From positions 3,296,501-3,360,500 of the forward strand of contig JALIGW010000029.1 in the NCBI GenBank assembly GCA_023053685.1: a DNA stretch of 64,000 bases, in the 5' to 3' direction. How positions within the stretch are numbered: the stretch's first letter is position 1; every line of letters starts with the position of its first letter. A program made the translations under genes and the position numbers. This stretch comes from Diadophis punctatus similis. Lineage: Eukaryota; Chordata; Lepidosauria; Squamata; Dipsadidae. The notes beneath the pieces were generated by a model. It did no database searches. It was not told where the DNA came from and worked only from the letters and a program-made list of their open reading frames with translations. Shown here piece after piece: positions 59,115 through 64,000 of this stretch.

Positions 59115-60473
59115 TAGTTAAAACAGGTTTTTGTTTGTGCAGTAGAGAAAACACTACTAGTGAGTTAACAATCTCTGGAATACTCTAAGAAGATAGAAGA
59201 ATCCTATATTAAATATTTAACTGACTCCAATGAATCTGAAATAAACATTCCTCTCTTTTATAGTCAAACTAAAAATATTTGTTTCATCAACCTTTTAAAA
59301 CAGTGATTTCCTGCTTTAAGATACACTATAAGTCTTCAACCTCTGGAGCCCAATGGATACATTTGGAAATTTGACAACATGTGAAAAAGTTATCAGATTT
59401 CTAAATGATAGCTGTATATGGAAATCTCACAAAGTGCTGTAATTCTTAATACATATACTTTTTCAATGATTTTTTTTTTGCTAGCAGAACATGGCTTCAA
59501 AAAAGAGGACACAGATCATATGAATATAAATTAAAACTTAAAATAGATATCCTATTCTAACAACTTCATTATGCCCTAAAATATTCATAGATACAGCTAT
59601 TTTCAACAATTTTTAGAACTGAAAATTCAAAAGCAGAGAAAAATTTGAATTATATAGACCTCTGATACAAGGATATAGCCTGAGAGATGTCGGCCCCTCA
59701 GAGAAAACGGTCTAAGAAAACCTTATATACAGTACAATAATATTAAACAGACCTTAAAACAGGCAAAGCTGGACTTGACTAAAACGGCATTGCAAAACAA
59801 ATCAGACCCAAGCTTATTTTCAGTGTAAGTTTCATTCCTGGAGCAAACAAACGAAAGATATGCCTTCCTGCTCACTATTCTACACCAATAACCAACTGCA
59901 TTTTGCAAAAAAGAAAAAAGAAAGACAGAAAGAAATTAGGGGAAATTTCTGTTACGAAAATATAATCTTCAAACAGCTGCAAAGTGTAACAATTCTCATA
60001 GTACTATAAAACAAATATGTAATGTATTTTAATGAGTTTAAGAATCCATATTTTATTTATAATTAAAAATAAAAGGCTTGATTTACAGTCAATTGTTCTA
60101 TTGTTGTGTTCTCCAAAATACAAATGTTTACGTGACAGACGGAAAATTCTACATATATACATTATTGATAACTAGAACACAAACTGGTAAAAGTCCTGCT
60201 TAAGAATCTTTCTTGAACATACACTCCCATACTTCCAAGATACTTCTCTCACTTACAATCCCCGTTTTTAATTTACAGTGGACAAAGAAATAAACAGCTT
60301 CTTCTTCTATTCCCAAAATTTTATGCAGTATTGACTTCCTCATTCTTCTTCTCTTTAAGAAGTTTTAGTCTTAAAGTATTCCAACAGCCAATATCATTCT
60401 GACTGTTTTGTTACAGATCTTTACCTAGCAGCATCATTAATATTATTTGTCATAATTTCCTAGGCAAAAGCTA

Positions 60474-60665
60474 TGGTTTATTTTATATCCTGCCTTTATT
60501 ATTTTATAAATAACTCAAGGCAGCAAACATGTTGATTCATCCTATTTTTCCCACCATAATAACCCTATGAGGTGAGTTGGGCTGAGAGAGTGTGACTGGC
60601 CCAAAGTCAGCCAGCCAGTTTTCATGCCTAAAGTGGGATTAGAACTCCTGGACTCTAGCTTGGTG
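60474..60665 (-). repeat. tRNA-derived SINE (CCAGTTTGGT-head family), head-truncated
   Basis: AATCCTGCC-type 3' end (TATCCTGCCTTTATTATTTT) and body ACTGGCCCAAAGTCAGCCAG; the tRNA-like head is cut off near 60665. Confidence 0.7.
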
Positions 60666-60753
60666 TTAAAAATTTAGGATAACAGATATATATATATAGT
60701 TTAATAGTATTTATGTAACATTTAAACTAATTCCTGTTCCATGATATAATATA

Positions 60754-62044
60754 CAGTATGTCACAGAAGTGAGTACACCCCCCCCACATTTTGTAAATAT
60801 TTAAGTATATCTTTTCATGTGACAACACTGAAGAAATGACACTTGGCTACAATGTAAAGTAGTGAGTATACAGCTTGTATAACAGTGTAAATGTGCTGTC
60901 CCCTCAAAATAACGCAACACACAGCCATTAATGTCTAATGTTTTAGAATTGTGTTTGGGGTCATTATCAGGTTGGAATACTGCCCTGCGGCCCAGTCTCC
61001 GAAGGGAGGGGATCATGCTCTGCTTCAGTATGTCACAGTACATGTTGGCATTCATGGTTCCCTCAATGAACTGTAGCTCCCCAGTGCCGGCAGCACTCAT
61101 GCAGCCCTAGACCATGACATTCCCACCATCATGCTTGACTGTAGGCAAGACACACTTGTCTTTGTACGTCTCACCTTGTTGCTGCCACACATACTTGACA
61201 CCATCTAAACCAAATATGTTTATCTTGGTCTCATCGGACCACAGGACATGGTTCCAGAAATCCATGTCCTTAGTCTGCTGCAAATCGTTTGCGGGCTTTC
61301 TTGTGCATCATCTTTAGAAGAGGCTTCCTTCTGGGACGAAAGCCCTGCAGACCAATTTGATGCAGCGTGCGGTGTATGGTCTGAGCACTGACAGGCTAGC
61401 CCCCTACTCCTTCAACCTCTGCAGCAATGCTGGCAGCCCTCATACGTCTATTTCCCAAAGTCAACCTCTGGATATGATGCTGAGCACGGGCACTCAACTT
61501 CTTTGGTCGACTATGGCGAGGCCTGTTCTGAGTGTTATCTGTCCTGTGAAACCGTTGTATGGTCTTGGCTGCAGCTCACTTACAGGGTCTTGTCAATCTT
61601 CTTATAGCCTAGGCCATCTTTATGTAGAGCAACAATTTGTTTTTTCAGATCCTCAGAGAGTTCATTGCCATGAGGTACCATGTTGAACTTCCAGTGACCA
61701 GTATGAGAGAGTGATAACACCAAATTTAACACACCTGCTCCCCCTTCACACCTGAGACCTTGTATCACTAATGAGTCACATGACACCAGGGAGGGAAAAT
61801 GGCTACTTGGGCCCCATTTGGACATTATCACTTAGGGGTGTACTCAAATTTTGTTGTCAGCAGTTTAGACATTAATGGCTGTGTGTTGCGTTATTTTGAG
61901 GGGACAGCACATTTACACTGTTATACAAGCTGTATACTCACTACTTTACATTGTAGCCAAGTGCCATTTCTTCAGTGTTGTCACATAAAAAGATATAAGT
62001 ATTTACAAAATGTGAGGGGGTGTACTCACTTCTGTGACATACTG
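60754..62044 (-). mobile_element. Tc1-like transposon, defective, long terminal inverted repeats
   Basis: TA-flanked. Ends CAGTATGTCACAGAAGTGAG and CTCACTTCTGTGACATACTG head inverted repeats of about 190 bp (60754-60946 and 61855-62044). Transposase on the minus strand starts at Met 61681 (ELSEDLKKQIVALHKDGLGY, the DNA-binding helix region). It keeps LWSDETKI (first catalytic Asp, about 61235) and FQPDNDPKHNSK (second Asp, about 60965). It then runs straight into the repeat, so the third catalytic Glu region is deleted. A TAG interrupts VMV-GCMS (61109-61107), and frameshifts occur after residue 33. Inactive. Confidence 0.92.
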
Positions 62045-62885
62045 TACATATATTGTATCTACCTGACTTTTCCACCAAGCCCTCTAACATGCACCAAAAT
62101 AAAGTACAGTGTCTGATTTTTGGCTTTCTGCAAGACAAATACATGGTTATTTTTAATACTGAAAGGAGTTTACATTCAAAATAGCAACAAAAATGCAACA
62201 TTAAAATAATAAGATATCTAACATGTTTCAGTGAATAAATTCTTCAGGGCTACTAGAATATTGTTTTCCTTGTACTGCATCTTGAGAGACCACACTATCA
62301 AGCTATTATGAAACAACCAGACTAACAGATCATAGCAGCCTACATTGACATTTTCAAAATAGAACAATGCAGGTCACTCAGTAATAACACTTAAAATGCC
62401 TGAAAAAAAATCAAGGACACCAATAAGTGAATAAAAAAATCAAAATTAGCTGTATTTAAATCAACAAAAGCAGTTGCGGAAGAGGTATGCATTTTTTCCT
62501 AAGCAATTACCTATGACCCAAGTTAAAAGCATGCTGAATTAATATTCATAACAAAGAAAATTTTGTGAATTACATGTATGGTAAGTAAGTGTATTAGACG
62601 TATAAACAATTTTCAATGTAGTTGTCAAGGAAATACAAAGGAATAAATTCCATCTGTTTCTTCTATTCTACACAAAAGTCTACTAGACTCCTTTTCATTT
62701 GATACTTATCATGCTTTATTGGAAATTGAGTCTGAAATGCATATTTGCACAAAACTGAAGCTTAACAGTTAATGTGCACAAAACACATTTACTGGGGATA
62801 CTAGTTTCCAAATATGCGGACTCTCAGAGACGTAATAGTTGACCCTTAATATCCCTCTTAATGAGCCCAAATAATTGAAAGACAG

Positions 62886-62963
62886 CATCCATCCATCCAT
62901 CCATCCATCCATCCATCCATCCATCCATCCATCCATCCATCCATCCATCCATCCATCCATCCA
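62886..62963. repeat. (ATCC)n microsatellite
   Basis: About 19 ATCC units followed by CATGCATGAATGCATGCA. Confidence 0.95.
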
Positions 62964-63296
62964 CTGCATGCATGAATGCATGCAAGCATCCAACCATCCC
63001 TCTGTCTGGGCAACAAGATTTTCACAAAAGAGAATGTCCTGTTTTATAGACTGGGTTCAAAAACTTGCTAACTCAAAATGATATATTTATTATGGCTTAG
63101 GTATGTTGTGAATCTATGCACTCTGGTCCTTAAACTATGATTTGTGGTTATGTTGTACAAACTCAATCAAAGTCAATATATGTGTTTTTCAATTCATAAT
63201 TCAGTAAAGCATTATTATTTTTTACTTTAGAGTTGCTGTTGTGAGATGGACAGCAATATACACAGATTTTTTTTCTTTTTACAACCATGTAATCCC

Positions 63297-63502
63297 TTTT
63301 ATCAGGGTGGAGTCAGGGCGACTGAATGGAGCTGAGTCTTTACTGGCCGGGTGCCCTTCCTTACGTCTACACGGAGTTCACAGCAGATAGATTCTCTTTG
63401 CGCTATGACAGAGAAACATCTGTCGGACTGGCTAGGATTGAACTCTCAACCTTCAAGTGGGAGGCAAGCACCTTCACCTCTAGGCCACTGAGCTGTTCTA
63501 GC
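63297..63502 (-). repeat. tRNA-derived SINE, third family
   Basis: In minus orientation: AGAACAGCTCAGTGGCCTAG head, GGTTGAGAGTTCAATCCTAG B-box region, then AAGGAAGGGCACCCGGCCAG. The head and the body motif differ from the two common SINE families in this window. Single copy here. Confidence 0.6.
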
Positions 63503-64000
63503 CATATACACTGATTAGTTAAACAAATAGCTTAATATGACAGGTTTAGCAAAGATTTAGCAAAACAGTTAACCCCCCCCCCCCAAAATCCCAGTTGAAC
63601 TGGCCAGGTTTAAAGTTAAGTACTTCTTTTTCTTTTTTTCAGGTGAAGCGTATGAAAACATATTTTTACACACAGGCCCCCATGTACTAAAACAGTACTT
63701 TAATTATAACTGAATAAGAGACAAGACTATTTTCTATTGAAAACTGCTTATAATCTAGCTACTCAAACTTTCTAAAAAAATCAACTTTGCCTTAAAAAAA
63801 GAAGTTTGATGCCACCACTATTTTGGAAACTTGTGTATTTCTGTTAAATCAACAAAATATGTTGTCTTTCAGAAAGTATTCTCTAACATTTTGTAGTGAT
63901 TCCAATGAGTGAGTGGTGTGAGGCCTGTAGGCTTCATAACTTGGTAACCATTCTTTAATCCCCCATTGTACCATCAAAGTTCAACGATGTGTTTTTTCAT

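Noticed and set aside
62769..63081. Frames with repeated WMDG and IHPS units
   Set aside because: Translations of the (ATCC)n microsatellite, open on both strands for that reason.

Overview
This is a window of vertebrate nuclear DNA. It is AT-rich, with long introns, GT-AG splicing and dense interspersed repeats. The repeat families (tRNA-derived SINEs whose tails read TATTGCTATTGC, CR1-type LINE 3' ends, many hAT and TA-flanked DNA-transposon relics, a Helitron-like element, a Tc1 copy) point to a squamate reptile, most likely a snake. No species can be named from the sequence alone. No bacterial gene, CRISPR array, rRNA or functional tRNA gene was seen.

The window holds one protein-coding gene, KDM2A (FBXL11/JHDM1A), on the minus strand. 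Nineteen coding exons run from 46331 down to the TAG at 7344-7342, all with GT-AG borders and compatible phases. They give 3,444 coding bases, or 1,147 residues plus stop. Only the start-codon exon (about 14 codons in human as I remember it) is missing and should lie above 64000. With those 14 residues the protein would be 1,161 aa, and the catalytic residues fall at the human numbers (H212, D214, H284, T209, K229). Domain order is JmjC, CXXC zinc finger, PHD finger, acidic linker, F-box, leucine-rich repeats. The 3'UTR probably runs from 7341 to about 5100.

The intron between the exons at 22129-22526 and 15657-15740 carries a CpG-rich, GC-box-rich island at about 17.5-18.85 kb. It sits just upstream of the CXXC-encoding exon. 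This matches the known intronic promoter of the short, JmjC-less KDM2A isoform, and the predicted start Met544 (codon at 15135-15133) is preserved.

The rest is intron and flank shaped by transposons. Several copies have readable target-site duplications (TSDs): hAT-type elements with 8-bp TSDs at 20769-20900, 28384-28518, 35329-35517, 38537-38986 and 57027-58206, and TA-flanked inverted-repeat elements of three families. Two nested insertions preserve the empty site: 47145-48141 inside another TA-flanked element, and 53030-53312 inside a CR1 3' end. There is also a fold-back mariner relic (22744-23333), a truncated Tc1 copy with long inverted repeats (60754-62044), a Helitron-like element carrying a piece of hAT MITE (about 39236-39811), and a 108-bp GC-rich tandem array that creates long but meaningless reading frames (57.5-58.0 kb). 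I found no novel gene system. The most noteworthy items are the conserved alternative promoter and an apparently undescribed MITE subfamily with a shared cargo of about 330 bp.
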